Part shown: positions 1 through 8,224 of the stretch, one piece after another
How the letters are laid out: every line of letters begins with the position of its first letter
Position numbering within the stretch: the first letter of the stretch is position 1
DNA from: Prochlorococcus sp. MIT 1307
GTDB taxonomy: Bacteria > Cyanobacteriota > Cyanobacteriia > PCC-6307 > Cyanobiaceae
Direction: 5' to 3'
Assembly (NCBI RefSeq): GCF_034092395.1
Contig: NZ_CP139301.1
Location: 1,612,001 to 1,676,000 of the forward strand
Length of the DNA stretch: 64,000 bases
The notes under the pieces: model-generated
Database searches by the model: none
The model's input: the letters and a program-made list of their open reading frames with translations, nothing else
What the model was told of the DNA's origin: nothing
Made by a program: the position numbers and the translations under genes

Positions 1-287
1 GAGGTTATAGAGGACAAACTGTAAAAGCAGAAGTAGCAGTCACTATGACCCAGGGGGGAGATATTGGTTTTCGTTGGAATGAGGCAACTAAAACTTATGA
101 ATTAGTGACTGATTTGGACCTTTGGAAGCAGCAAGTTCCTATAGAACGTTTTTTGGCGCAACTCACGCAGAGATATGCCCTTAATACAGTGTTAACTGCA
201 ACTGTGGAGGAGGGTTATCAAGTTGCCGAAGAGAAAAGAAATTTGGATGGTTCTATTGAATTGGTCGTTACACGTTGGGACCCTTGA
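1..287 (+). CDS. ycf35: Ycf35/DUF1257 family protein, 3' end only
   Basis: The reading frame is open from position 3 to the stop at 287, so the gene begins before the window; the internal ATG at 45 is not the start. The visible C-terminal ~95 residues match DUF1257 (Ycf35), a cyanobacterial and plastid family of unknown function. The C-terminus ends with the family-like VTRWDP. A ferredoxin gene follows after 12 nt on the same strand, suggesting one transcription unit with a redox-related role, which is inference from context only. Confidence 0.8.
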   Translation, partial: GYRGQTVKAEVAVTMTQGGDIGFRWNEATKTYELVTDLDLWKQQVPIERFLAQLTQRYALNTVLTATVEEGYQVAEEKRNLDGSIELVVTRWDP

Positions 288-299
288 TTAACTAATCCA

Positions 300-686
300 T
301 TGAGCATTGATCCTTCAGTAGCTTTTAAGGCCAGAGCTCAAGTTTTTATTGAGCCCAATGGCAAAGAACCATGTCTAGGGGGGCAACTTCGTGAACAAGC
401 TGTTTGGGTAGATGAGTCCATTTGTATTGGTTGTCGTTATTGCGCCCATGTTGCGACAAATACCTTTGTTATTGAGCCGGATCTGGGTCGCTCAAGAGCA
501 ATTAGACAAGATGGGGATAGCACTGAACTCATTCAGGAAGCAATTGGGACTTGCCCTGTGAATTGTATTCATTGGGTTCCCTTTGAGCAGCTGGACGATC
601 TCCGTGCTCGTTTAGATGCATTGGACCTGCAAGATTTAGGGAAACTTCCACAAGTTTCTAGGAGGAATCAACGTCGAGTGAAGTGA
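300..686 (+). CDS. single [4Fe-4S] ferredoxin
   Basis: Small soluble electron carrier of 128 aa. Cysteines at about residues 42, 45 and 48 (CIGCRYC) plus C85 in CPVNC form a classic Cx2Cx2C...CP site for one 4Fe-4S cluster; a second cluster motif is absent. The start is a TTG. It lies between ycf35 and an aldo/keto reductase whose GTG start overlaps this stop, so it may be the electron partner of that reductase (inference). The family is conserved in cyanobacteria beside ycf35. Confidence 0.85.
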   Translation: MSIDPSVAFKARAQVFIEPNGKEPCLGGQLREQAVWVDESICIGCRYCAHVATNTFVIEPDLGRSRAIRQDGDSTELIQEAIGTCPVNCIHWVPFEQLDDLRARLDALDLQDLGKLPQVSRRNQRRVK

Positions 687-1915
687 TTTATAAGGTCTTG
701 TCTGATGCACCTTCACCCTCAATGCCTCTTCGACGTTTTGGCCGTACAGGTATTGAAATGCCAGTGTTATCGCTTGGAGGTATGCGCTTTCAGCAAAGTT
801 GGAGTGAACTGCAGCCAGATGAAATTACCCCTGAAAGTCAACAGCAATTAGAAAGAACTCTGAGTAAAGCGAAGGATTGTGGACTCACTCATGTCGAGAC
901 TGCAAGGCACTATGGCAGTTCAGAGCTTCAGCTTGGTTGGGGGTTGAAAACTCTGCCTGATAGAAATCGAATATTGCAGACAAAAGTTCCACCTAGAGAG
1001 GACTCTAAGAAATTTGAGGCAGAACTTGAGTTAAGTTTTCAAAGACTAGGTTGTGAGAAATTAGACCTCTTGGCCATTCATGGAATAAACCTTAGTGAGC
1101 ATTTGGTTCAAACTTTTCGACCTGGAGGTTGTCTAGAAGTCGTAAGGCGCTGGCAAGATCTAGGCCGAGTGGGCCATGTTGGGTTTTCTACACATGGTTC
1201 AAAACAATTAATTGTGGAGGCGATTAATTCTGATGAATTCGATTATGTGAATCTTCATTGGTATTTCATTCGTCAGGACAATGACCCTGCCTTAGATGCT
1301 GCAGCGAAATTAGACCTTGGGGTTTTCATTATCAGCCCCACTGATAAAGGAGGACATTTGCATACACCTTCACCAAAGCTTTTAGATTTGTGCGCACCAT
1401 TGCATCCAATTGTTTTTAATGATCTTTTTTGCTTAAAGGATTCGAGAGTGCACACTATTAGTGTGGGTGCAGCAAAACCCGAAGACTTAGATCATCATCT
1501 TAAGGCGATAGAGCTACTAAATAGAGCGGGTGAATATGTGCCTAGAATTGAAGAGAGCTTATACAACGAGGCTCGCATTATTCTTGGAGAGTCTTGGCTG
1601 TCTTCATGGCATATTGGATTGCCAAGTTGGAAAGAAACACCAGGACGTATCAATATCCCTATTTTGCTTTGGTTATACAATCTTGTGGAAGCTTGGGATA
1701 TGGACAGTTTTGCAAAAGCCCGTTATGGCCTTCTTGGTAATGGGAGCCATTGGTTTCCCGGAGAGAATGCTGATTGCCTTGATCGAGATATTAGTGAGGA
1801 GGCATTAAGAAGAGTTCTTGCAAAAAGTCCTTGGTGTAATCAGATACCTAGTTTGCTTCGCAAGCTACGAAATCGTGTAGGTGGTAGTGGGCAGGAAAGA
1901 CTTTCTTCCACTTAA
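683..1915 (+). CDS. aldo/keto reductase with C-terminal extension
   Basis: 410-aa member of the cyanobacterial aldo/keto reductase family. Candidates for the AKR catalytic tetrad are visible: Y77 (ARHYGSSE), K101 (QTKVPP) and H133 (AIHGIN). The usual Asp is replaced by E72 in HVETA. The C-terminal ~110 residues form the extension that in many relatives carries a cysteine-rich 4Fe-4S motif; here only scattered cysteines remain there (AWDMD...ADCLDR...SPWCNQ), so a cluster is doubtful. GTG start at 683 overlaps the ferredoxin stop; ATG 722 is an alternative. Substrate unknown. Confidence 0.8.
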   Translation: MIYKVLSDAPSPSMPLRRFGRTGIEMPVLSLGGMRFQQSWSELQPDEITPESQQQLERTLSKAKDCGLTHVETARHYGSSELQLGWGLKTLPDRNRILQTKVPPREDSKKFEAELELSFQRLGCEKLDLLAIHGINLSEHLVQTFRPGGCLEVVRRWQDLGRVGHVGFSTHGSKQLIVEAINSDEFDYVNLHWYFIRQDNDPALDAAAKLDLGVFIISPTDKGGHLHTPSPKLLDLCAPLHPIVFNDLFCLKDSRVHTISVGAAKPEDLDHHLKAIELLNRAGEYVPRIEESLYNEARIILGESWLSSWHIGLPSWKETPGRINIPILLWLYNLVEAWDMDSFAKARYGLLGNGSHWFPGENADCLDRDISEEALRRVLAKSPWCNQIPSLLRKLRNRVGGSGQERLSST

Positions 1916-2655
1916 ATTCCTAAGGGCTTTTTTTCTGGTATCCCAATTGGTCTTGGATAGCTCTCTGGACAAGGAAACTTTGCCTGAAGTTTTATCAAGT
2001 GCCTTTTCCCTCTCTTCGCTGGGAGCTCCACACTTTCAACTGTTTTTATTCTCGCTTTAAGTAAAAACAATGCTTTGTTGAGGTTTTTTTCATCAATCTT
2101 GCTCCACTTCCCTCGAAACAAAAAGGCTTCGCCTTTTTGTTTCAGGAGTGGAATTAAATACTCTGCTGCGATAGGTGCATCCGCAACGGCACGAGCCATT
2201 GCCAGATCAAACACTCCTCTATAAGACATATTCTGACCTGTATTTTCTATACGGTCAGTAAGGATATTGATTCGCGAATTTAGGTCAAGCTCTACTGAGA
2301 TCTTTTGGAGGATTGTAGTTTTTTTCTTGGTTGCATCTACCAGTGTGATGTGTGCCTTTGGTAGAGCTATGGCAACTGCCCAACCAGGAAATCCACATCC
2401 TGTTCCAACGTCAATGCAATTCAGTACTTTTTGGGGCTCACTTAGCAACGTTTGCATAGGCCATAAGCTGTCAAAAACATGCCCGATCCAATAATCCTCA
2501 CCATTTAAAAGTCTTGTTAAATTAACTTCTTTGTTGAAATGACTGAGCAGATTCTGAAGAGTACAAAATTGTTCAAGTTGTGTTGAAGATGGATGCCAGA
2601 GCAACTTTTCCCATAATGCTGGACTGGGCTTGTTGAAGCAGTCTTTAATAGACAT
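1912..2655 (-). CDS. rsmG: 16S rRNA (guanine527-N7)-methyltransferase RsmG
   Basis: RsmG (GidB) methylates G527 in the 530 loop of 16S rRNA using S-adenosylmethionine. The SAM-binding motif DVGTGCGFPGW and the downstream VDATKKK are clear. The open frame extends to 2811, but ATG at 2655 (MSIKDCFNKPSP) gives 247 aa, close to the family length, and avoids overlap with the divergent J-domain gene, so it is preferred. The 3' end overlaps the reductase stop by 4 nt (convergent). Confidence 0.88.
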   Translation of the reverse strand: MSIKDCFNKPSPALWEKLLWHPSSTQLEQFCTLQNLLSHFNKEVNLTRLLNGEDYWIGHVFDSLWPMQTLLSEPQKVLNCIDVGTGCGFPGWAVAIALPKAHITLVDATKKKTTILQKISVELDLNSRINILTDRIENTGQNMSYRGVFDLAMARAVADAPIAAEYLIPLLKQKGEAFLFRGKWSKIDEKNLNKALFLLKARIKTVESVELPAKRGKRHLIKLQAKFPCPESYPRPIGIPEKKPLGI

Positions 2656-2735
2656 GTAAAAAGTGGCTGCTTTTTCTAAAATTGTGCAACACAGATGAAC
2701 TTCAAAGACCTTTTGAATAATGGATTGTTGATCAA

Positions 2736-3293
2736 TTGACCTTGCGTAAAAGCCACTATGAAGTGTTGGGTGTTGCTCAATCTGTGGACGGGGAAACTCT
2801 TCACAAAGCATTTCGCCATTTGACTAAAGCATTGCATCCTGATACCACTGTTTTGCCACCTGATGAAGCTGCGCGGAAATTTCGGCAGGTGTGCGAAGCT
2901 TATGAATTACTTTCAGATCCTATTCGAAGGTTAAGTTACGACAAAAGTTTTAATGAAGTCAACTGGAATGAGACGATGCATTCTCATAAGTCATTAGTTA
3001 CTCCAGAAAAGTTCTCGAAACAACTCATTACAAAGGAGGTACGTCGGACGCTGTCTGGAGGTGAATTGCTCTCACTTCTATTATTGGTAGTAGCGTTTTT
3101 GATTAGTGTGTTGCTTGCATTAGGGTTTGCATTCGTTCAGGGCAGGGAATTGCAAGTTCGACCAAGTTGGCTAACAGTTAGTCAGACACCTCACAACATT
3201 ATTTTTCAACGTAACAGCAATGGCTCTGTTGCCTCCAGTTCAAACACCTTTGAATCAACACTCTTTAGCTGCATTAGAACTTTGGCTTCATGA
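2736..3293 (+). CDS. J-domain membrane protein (DnaJ-like)
   Basis: 185 aa with an N-terminal J domain (residues ~6-72) carrying the HPD tripeptide at 34-36, which stimulates Hsp70 ATPase activity. There is no G/F or zinc-finger region. Residues ~111-134 form one hydrophobic membrane segment (LLSLLLLVVAFLISV), so this is probably a membrane-anchored co-chaperone, unlike canonical DnaJ. TTG start at 2736, divergent from rsmG. Its last 74 nt overlap the DUF3143 gene in another frame, which is unusually long and may mean the C-terminus has run on past its original stop. Confidence 0.8.
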   Translation: MTLRKSHYEVLGVAQSVDGETLHKAFRHLTKALHPDTTVLPPDEAARKFRQVCEAYELLSDPIRRLSYDKSFNEVNWNETMHSHKSLVTPEKFSKQLITKEVRRTLSGGELLSLLLLVVAFLISVLLALGFAFVQGRELQVRPSWLTVSQTPHNIIFQRNSNGSVASSSNTFESTLFSCIRTLAS

Positions 3294-3486
3294 GTTAGGA
3301 GCAAAAAAGAGTAAAGAAGATCTTTGTATCTGGACTTTACTAATGCCCAACTGGTCAGCTGAAATAAAAATTGAGCAGGACGAACTGAAGGTTACTTGGG
3401 AGCAGAATGGTAAATCAAGTTCCTGTTCGTTCCCTTACGGCTTATCTCGGCAAGATGTTCAAATTGCTATAACTGAGGGCCCATAA
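3220..3486 (+). CDS. DUF3143 family protein
   Basis: 88 aa. Recognised as the small cyanobacterial DUF3143 family from the N-terminal PPVQTPLNQHSLAALELWL, the central IWTLLMPNWSAEI and the C-terminal YGLSRQDVQIAI. No catalytic motif is visible and function is unknown. It overlaps the 3' end of the preceding J-domain gene, indicating coupled expression; the pairing suggests a chaperone-associated role but that is only context. Confidence 0.75.
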   Translation: MALLPPVQTPLNQHSLAALELWLHELGAKKSKEDLCIWTLLMPNWSAEIKIEQDELKVTWEQNGKSSSCSFPYGLSRQDVQIAITEGP

Positions 3487-3514
3487 ATGAACTTGTCTTC
3501 TATTAAAGAGACTT

Positions 3515-4798
3515 TTAAAGCATATCCAAACCTTTCTCAATAGCTGAATAGCATTGTTCTAGTTGTGAATTATTAAGGCAGAGTGGAGGTAGTAAGTAAA
3601 CCACATTCCCCAAAGGCCTCAGAAATACACCATTTTGCATTGCGATGGCTTTAATAGTTTTTCCTGCAGTATTTAGATAGCCTGAAGGTCCCTCAACATC
3701 AAGATCAAAGGCTGCAATTGTCCCAGTAACTCTTATTCTTTTTACTCTTGGATGCTTCGCAATTATATGTAAATGTGCTATGTGCCTTGATTCAAATTTT
3801 TGATATTGCTCAGGATTTGCTTCTAATAGATCCAAACTTGCGTTTGCTGCTGCACAACCGAGGGGGTTCCCAGTAAAGCTATGCCCATGCCAAAGAGTCA
3901 AATGGGGCGCCTCTCCTATGAACGCAGAAAATATTTCTTCACTTGCCATTGTTACGCCCATAGGAAGAAAGCCTCCAGTTAATCCTTTTGAAAGAGCAAT
4001 CAGATTTGGTTTTATGCCAGCTCTTTGAAATGCAAAGAGGCTGCCACATCGTCCGAACCCGGTCAGAACTTCATCGGCAATAAGGAGTGCGCCTGCTTCT
4101 TGAATCCGTTTCTCGACTTTTTGAAGAAACTCGGGCCTCACCATTGACATCCCTCCTGCCCCTTGAACAAGAGGTTCAAGGATTACAGCAGCTGTTGGTG
4201 TTTCGAGGCTTTGTTCCAGTTCTGATAAGACAACCTTCTCTTTTTTTTCTAGATTGTCATCTCCCCACCAGGTGTCAGGCCAAGGGAGCCTCCTTACAGG
4301 GAATAGCATATCTTCAAACGGTGCATTAAAGAGAGTTCGTTCTCCTAGCGCCATTGCTCCGAAAGTATCGCCGTGGTAGGCCCCTTGAAAAGCGATTAGT
4401 TGATGTCTAGGTTCACACCTGTTCTTCCACCATTGACATGCGATCTTTAAAGCAACCTCTACTGCAGTTGAGCCATTATCTGAAAAGAATAAGCGTTCAA
4501 GACCTGTGACATGGCTTAGTCTCGCAGCTAGCTTTTCAGCTTGTGGGTGGGTGAAATCAGCAAATATAACTTGCTCTAACTCTTCAGTTTGCTTTGAGAT
4601 GGCAGATGAAATATAAGGATGAGTATGGCCATGAAGAGTGACCCACCAACTACTTATGGCATCAATCAGGGGTGGAGCGCCATCACGTAGCAATAAAGCT
4701 CCATCTCCAGAGATTACCCTTTGTGGAGGAGTTGATGTGGAAACTTGAGTGAATGGAGGCCAAAGATGAGGATTCCATTGCTGAGATTTATTGCTCAT
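3515..4798 (-). CDS. bioA: adenosylmethionine-8-amino-7-oxononanoate aminotransferase
   Basis: Third step of biotin assembly: PLP-dependent conversion of KAPA to DAPA with SAM as amino donor. 427 aa, normal family length. The class III aminotransferase signature LIADEVLTGFGR (D242) and Schiff-base lysine K271 in LIALSKGLTGG are present, as is the N-terminal WPPFTQ that is typical of BioA. It is the last gene of the minus-strand bio operon, 26 nt after bioD. Confidence 0.95.
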   Translation of the reverse strand: MSNKSQQWNPHLWPPFTQVSTSTPPQRVISGDGALLLRDGAPPLIDAISSWWVTLHGHTHPYISSAISKQTEELEQVIFADFTHPQAEKLAARLSHVTGLERLFFSDNGSTAVEVALKIACQWWKNRCEPRHQLIAFQGAYHGDTFGAMALGERTLFNAPFEDMLFPVRRLPWPDTWWGDDNLEKKEKVVLSELEQSLETPTAAVILEPLVQGAGGMSMVRPEFLQKVEKRIQEAGALLIADEVLTGFGRCGSLFAFQRAGIKPNLIALSKGLTGGFLPMGVTMASEEIFSAFIGEAPHLTLWHGHSFTGNPLGCAAANASLDLLEANPEQYQKFESRHIAHLHIIAKHPRVKRIRVTGTIAAFDLDVEGPSGYLNTAGKTIKAIAMQNGVFLRPLGNVVYLLPPLCLNNSQLEQCYSAIEKGLDML

Positions 4799-4824
4799 GT
4801 TTTAGTGGTTTAGCTTAGAATGCC

Positions 4825-5472
4825 TCATGCGAGTAGTTGTTTGAAGATTGGGCCAAGATTTTGCTTTTCCCATTCCTCAGCAAGTGTTTTGGCATTGATT
4901 TCCATCAAGGTAGGGAGCTGTCCAATTATCTGAACATTTCCAATTTGCTCTAGTGTTTTCGGGTTGTCTGCATGATGTGGCCCATTAAGTATCAGTCCTA
5001 GTAGAGGGATATTTCTACTTCTCAGGGCTTCAATGCTGAGTAAAGTGTGATTGAGAGTTCCTAATCCAGATTTTGCTACTAGGAGAACAGGTAGCTTCCA
5101 AGAGAGGAGTTGATCAATTTGTAGAAATTGCCTAGTGAGGGGCACTAGCAATCCTCCAGCAGTTTCTATTACTAGAGTTTTTTTGACTAAAGGTAGTTGC
5201 AATTTTTCAGGGTCTATGAATTGATTTTCTTGTTCTGCTGCCCAATGAGGAGAGACAGGTGCGTGGAATCTATATGCTTCTCTTATCCACCGCTCCTTTG
5301 GAAGGTTTAGAAGTTTGGAGACTTGGCCTGTATCGCCTCCATGCTCTAAACCACTTTGTATTGGTTTCCAATAAATTGCATCCAGGCCTTGGACTAGTAA
5401 AGCGCTAACGATGGTTTTACCTATATCTGTGTCTGTTCCACATACAATCAAACCAGAAGGTGATGAATTCAT
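4825..5472 (-). CDS. bioD: dethiobiotin synthetase
   Basis: ATP- and CO2-dependent closure of the ureido ring of DAPA to dethiobiotin. The N-terminal P-loop variant GTDTDIGKT and the downstream YWKPIQSG are diagnostic. The frame is open to 5562, but ATG 5472 places the P-loop near residue 12 as in the family and overlaps the bioC stop as ATGA (5469-5472), so it is chosen; product 215 aa. Confidence 0.93.
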   Translation of the reverse strand: MNSSPSGLIVCGTDTDIGKTIVSALLVQGLDAIYWKPIQSGLEHGGDTGQVSKLLNLPKERWIREAYRFHAPVSPHWAAEQENQFIDPEKLQLPLVKKTLVIETAGGLLVPLTRQFLQIDQLLSWKLPVLLVAKSGLGTLNHTLLSIEALRSRNIPLLGLILNGPHHADNPKTLEQIGNVQIIGQLPTLMEINAKTLAEEWEKQNLGPIFKQLLA

Positions 5473-6224
5473 CGCTGGACTAATAGTAATTGAATGAGCC
5501 AAGTGAGTCTTACTGCTCCATTCTCTGTGCAGTAGGGCCAGGATCGTTGCAATCTTCGCCAATCTCCAACACTAAGACCAAGCTTTGGAGTTGAGTGCGC
5601 TCCAATGTTTATCATTGGCTTTAAAAGAGAGCTGACTTTAGAAGCTGTTTGTGTGAAACTTTGCAATTCTTGATAGCGTACATTCTTCATACTTAAGCCC
5701 TGTAGAAGGGCTTCTGTCGAAGGCAGATGAAGTGCTGTGCAACGAACCCCACTGTTCCTTGAGGCAACATGCCATTCTTCGAAGCTTCCATGAACAGGTA
5801 GTGCTATTGCTAGCCAACCTCCAGGTGTTAATGCAGTAAACCACTCTGCGATTCGATTTGCAGGTTGATTGAGCCAATGCAGTGCAAAGTTTGAAGCAAG
5901 TAAGGCAGGTTTGTGGGGCCAAGTTGGTAGGCCAATATTTAAGTCACAGAGTTGTGTTTGGCTTGTGGATCGATTTTGAGCGAGCATTTGCGGGCTTCCA
6001 TCAACTCTAATTACAGATTTATTTGGGTTAAGTGCTTCCAATGCTTCCGCAAGTAGTCCTGTACCTGCTCCAAGATCCACCCAAATGCCTTGGGGAATTG
6101 ATTCTTTTGAACATTCTTTTGCCAGGCGCCACGCGAAGGTGCTTTGTAGCTCTGCTTCTGCGTTGTAGTGAGGAGCGGCTTCCCCAAAATTATTGAGAAT
6201 GATTTTTGGCCAATTGCTGGTCAT
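5469..6224 (-). CDS. bioC: malonyl-ACP O-methyltransferase BioC
   Basis: BioC methylates the free carboxyl of malonyl-ACP (or CoA) so that fatty-acid synthesis can extend it to pimeloyl-ACP methyl ester. SAM-binding motif WVDLGAGTGLLAEAL and N-terminal FGEAAPHYNAEAELQ match the family. The ATG at 6224 is chosen because it overlaps the bioK stop as ATGA; it gives 251 aa. Overlap with bioD at the other end indicates translational coupling through the operon. Confidence 0.9.
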   Translation of the reverse strand: MTSNWPKIILNNFGEAAPHYNAEAELQSTFAWRLAKECSKESIPQGIWVDLGAGTGLLAEALEALNPNKSVIRVDGSPQMLAQNRSTSQTQLCDLNIGLPTWPHKPALLASNFALHWLNQPANRIAEWFTALTPGGWLAIALPVHGSFEEWHVASRNSGVRCTALHLPSTEALLQGLSMKNVRYQELQSFTQTASKVSSLLKPMINIGAHSTPKLGLSVGDWRRLQRSWPYCTENGAVRLTWLIQLLLVQR

Positions 6225-6934
6225 GGCGAAGTATTTAACCAATTTTCTACGCGATTTATTAATCCTGGAATTAGAAGTAAGTGACTGGCCCCAGGAATCA
6301 ACCAATGGGTTGGGCCAGTATCAAGATGTTTTTTCAAGTCCTCTATTAACAAATTCCGAGAAGAAGGAACCACTATGGCGTCTTCCGCTCCTTGAACAAC
6401 CAATACTCTCGCTTGCGGGCTCAAACTTGTTGGTAGCTCATGAGTTTGGATAAGTAATTCAAGATCGGCTTTCAGTTGCTTGCGCCCTTCTAAGGACAGA
6501 CCTTTATCTATTGGTCCTGGTGGGTACTCACACATTTTTTCTGGTTCACAAGCTTTTCGAAGAAAATTATTTAGCATTGTTTTCTCTTTTGTTGTCCCGA
6601 TGTGTTTTTTCATGCTTTGCAGAGCAGCGTTTAGATAACGGCGTTCGATTCCAGTAGGCATGAAACGACTGAAACTTCCCAGTAAAACGATATCTGTGGC
6701 TTTGCTCAAAACTTGACTTTTGATTAGATGTAGGCCAAGAGAATGCGCTATGACCACCCGCCGCTGGGAAGCCGGGTCAGAAGATTCTTGCCAATCTGGA
6801 CTACAGGGTGGAATTGTTCCATACCCTCGCTCTGCGCTTTGCCATATCCATTTGGTTTTTTGAAATTGATCAATCCATAATTGCCAAGTGTTACTGTCGC
6901 CACTCCATCCGTGCATGGCTATTACTTGTTTCAT
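6221..6934 (-). CDS. bioK: pimeloyl-ACP methyl ester esterase, BioK type
   Basis: 237-aa alpha/beta hydrolase expected to remove the methyl ester from pimeloyl-ACP methyl ester, releasing the BioF substrate. The catalytic triad can be placed: nucleophile S65 in AHSLG, acid D185 in GAEDAIV, base H218 in PGASHLLL. It is not close to BioH in the regions visible; BioK is the known marine picocyanobacterial replacement, and its position between bioF and bioC supports that assignment. ATGA overlaps join it to both neighbours. Confidence 0.87.
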   Translation of the reverse strand: MKQVIAMHGWSGDSNTWQLWIDQFQKTKWIWQSAERGYGTIPPCSPDWQESSDPASQRRVVIAHSLGLHLIKSQVLSKATDIVLLGSFSRFMPTGIERRYLNAALQSMKKHIGTTKEKTMLNNFLRKACEPEKMCEYPPGPIDKGLSLEGRKQLKADLELLIQTHELPTSLSPQARVLVVQGAEDAIVVPSSRNLLIEDLKKHLDTGPTHWLIPGASHLLLIPGLINRVENWLNTSP

Positions 6935-8073
6935 TGTGCCTTTAAGGCGTTGATTAGTCGTTTTAGTGTCCCTTTTGGTAAGTTTTGACGTAGTGCTATT
7001 CGAAGACGGGAAGTCCTTTCAGGGACTGTAGGGGGACGAATTGCCACACTTAGTAGGCCTGACTTTTCTAGTTGATGTTGATAAAAAAGAGTTTTTTCGT
7101 CACTGCCGATTATTAGAGGAAGTATCGGACCATTACCTAGAGGGCGACTCCAACCTTCAATTGAAAGTCTAGAGCGCCATTTCTCTGCACGTTGTTGTAG
7201 CTTCTCTCCCCAAGTAGGGTTTTTTTTAATTAATTTTAGTGATGCCAATGCTGCTGCAGCTAGTGGTGGTGCAAGGGCTGTGCTGTATTTAAAGGCCCCG
7301 CTTGTTTGGAGTAGTTGTTCCTTCAATTTTTTGCTCCCCGCTAAGAAGGCACCCCCACTGCCAAATGCTTTGCCAAATGTTCCGCTCAAAATGGTTGTTT
7401 GCACAGCTAGTTCATAACACAGTCCTTTACCTTGGATTCCCATAGTCCCAAGCGAATGCGCTTCATCAACTATGAGTTGTGCTCCATATTTGTCACATAG
7501 TTCTGCTATTTCTTTGATTGCTGGGCTTGTGCCTTCCATGCTGAAAAGGCTTTCAGTAAGTACTAGTGGTGATTTATTGGTTTGATGATTTCTACAGATT
7601 TTTAAATGTTTCTCTAAATCATTAAGATCATTGTGAGCAAATCTTTTTAGTTTGGCACCACTGGCTTTGACTCCTAACAAAAGGGAATGATGAATAAGCC
7701 GGTCGGCTAGGACAGTGGTATGTCTATCGGTTATTGCAATTACTGCCGCAAGATTTGCTTGAAATCCACTAGGAAAAAGTAAAACACTTTCTTGACTGAG
7801 CCAATCAGCAAGGGCTTCCTCTAATTCTTGATGAATTGGCCGATGCCCAGTAACTAGTGGTGATGCTCCAGCACCTACACCATCAGCATCGATACTTGTT
7901 CTCGCGGCTTCTATGACGTCAGGGTGTCTGCTCAGTCCTAAGTAGTCATTACTTGCAAGGTCTAATAGTGAAATGGCTTTTCCGGACCTTCTATGAACTT
8001 TCAATTCACTAGGGCCTTTGCCATGACTCCATGTTCTGAGCTTGCGACGTCTTGCCAGGGGAATAATTTCCAT
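6931..8073 (-). CDS. bioF: 8-amino-7-oxononanoate synthase
   Basis: PLP-dependent condensation of pimeloyl-ACP and alanine to KAPA, first step of the biotin ring pathway. 380 aa. Schiff-base lysine K235 lies in SGTFGKAFGSGG, and the cofactor-binding VDEAHSLG (D203, H206) is intact. It is the first gene of the bioFKCDA operon; the promoter should lie in 8074-8224, shared with the divergent helicase gene. Confidence 0.93.
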   Translation of the reverse strand: MEIIPLARRRKLRTWSHGKGPSELKVHRRSGKAISLLDLASNDYLGLSRHPDVIEAARTSIDADGVGAGASPLVTGHRPIHQELEEALADWLSQESVLLFPSGFQANLAAVIAITDRHTTVLADRLIHHSLLLGVKASGAKLKRFAHNDLNDLEKHLKICRNHQTNKSPLVLTESLFSMEGTSPAIKEIAELCDKYGAQLIVDEAHSLGTMGIQGKGLCYELAVQTTILSGTFGKAFGSGGAFLAGSKKLKEQLLQTSGAFKYSTALAPPLAAAALASLKLIKKNPTWGEKLQQRAEKWRSRLSIEGWSRPLGNGPILPLIIGSDEKTLFYQHQLEKSGLLSVAIRPPTVPERTSRLRIALRQNLPKGTLKRLINALKAQ

Positions 8074-8224
8074 TTTTTAGTGTGGGCGTTAATTCAAGTG
8101 ATCTTTCTACTAGTGAAGATATTTCATGAGATGTATTGCAAGGTTCTATAGGATTTAGTGAATGAGTTAATCGGCGAACCTTACGACTGCCTCAGATCTC
8201 TCCAATGCTCAATTAGATCCTTCA

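Noticed and set aside
1273-1680. Antisense ORFs inside the aldo/keto reductase gene
   Set aside because: Shadows of a clear coding frame, without independent support.
2656-2811. N-terminal extension of rsmG
   Set aside because: It overlaps the divergent J-domain gene and lacks family similarity; ATG 2655 gives the usual length.
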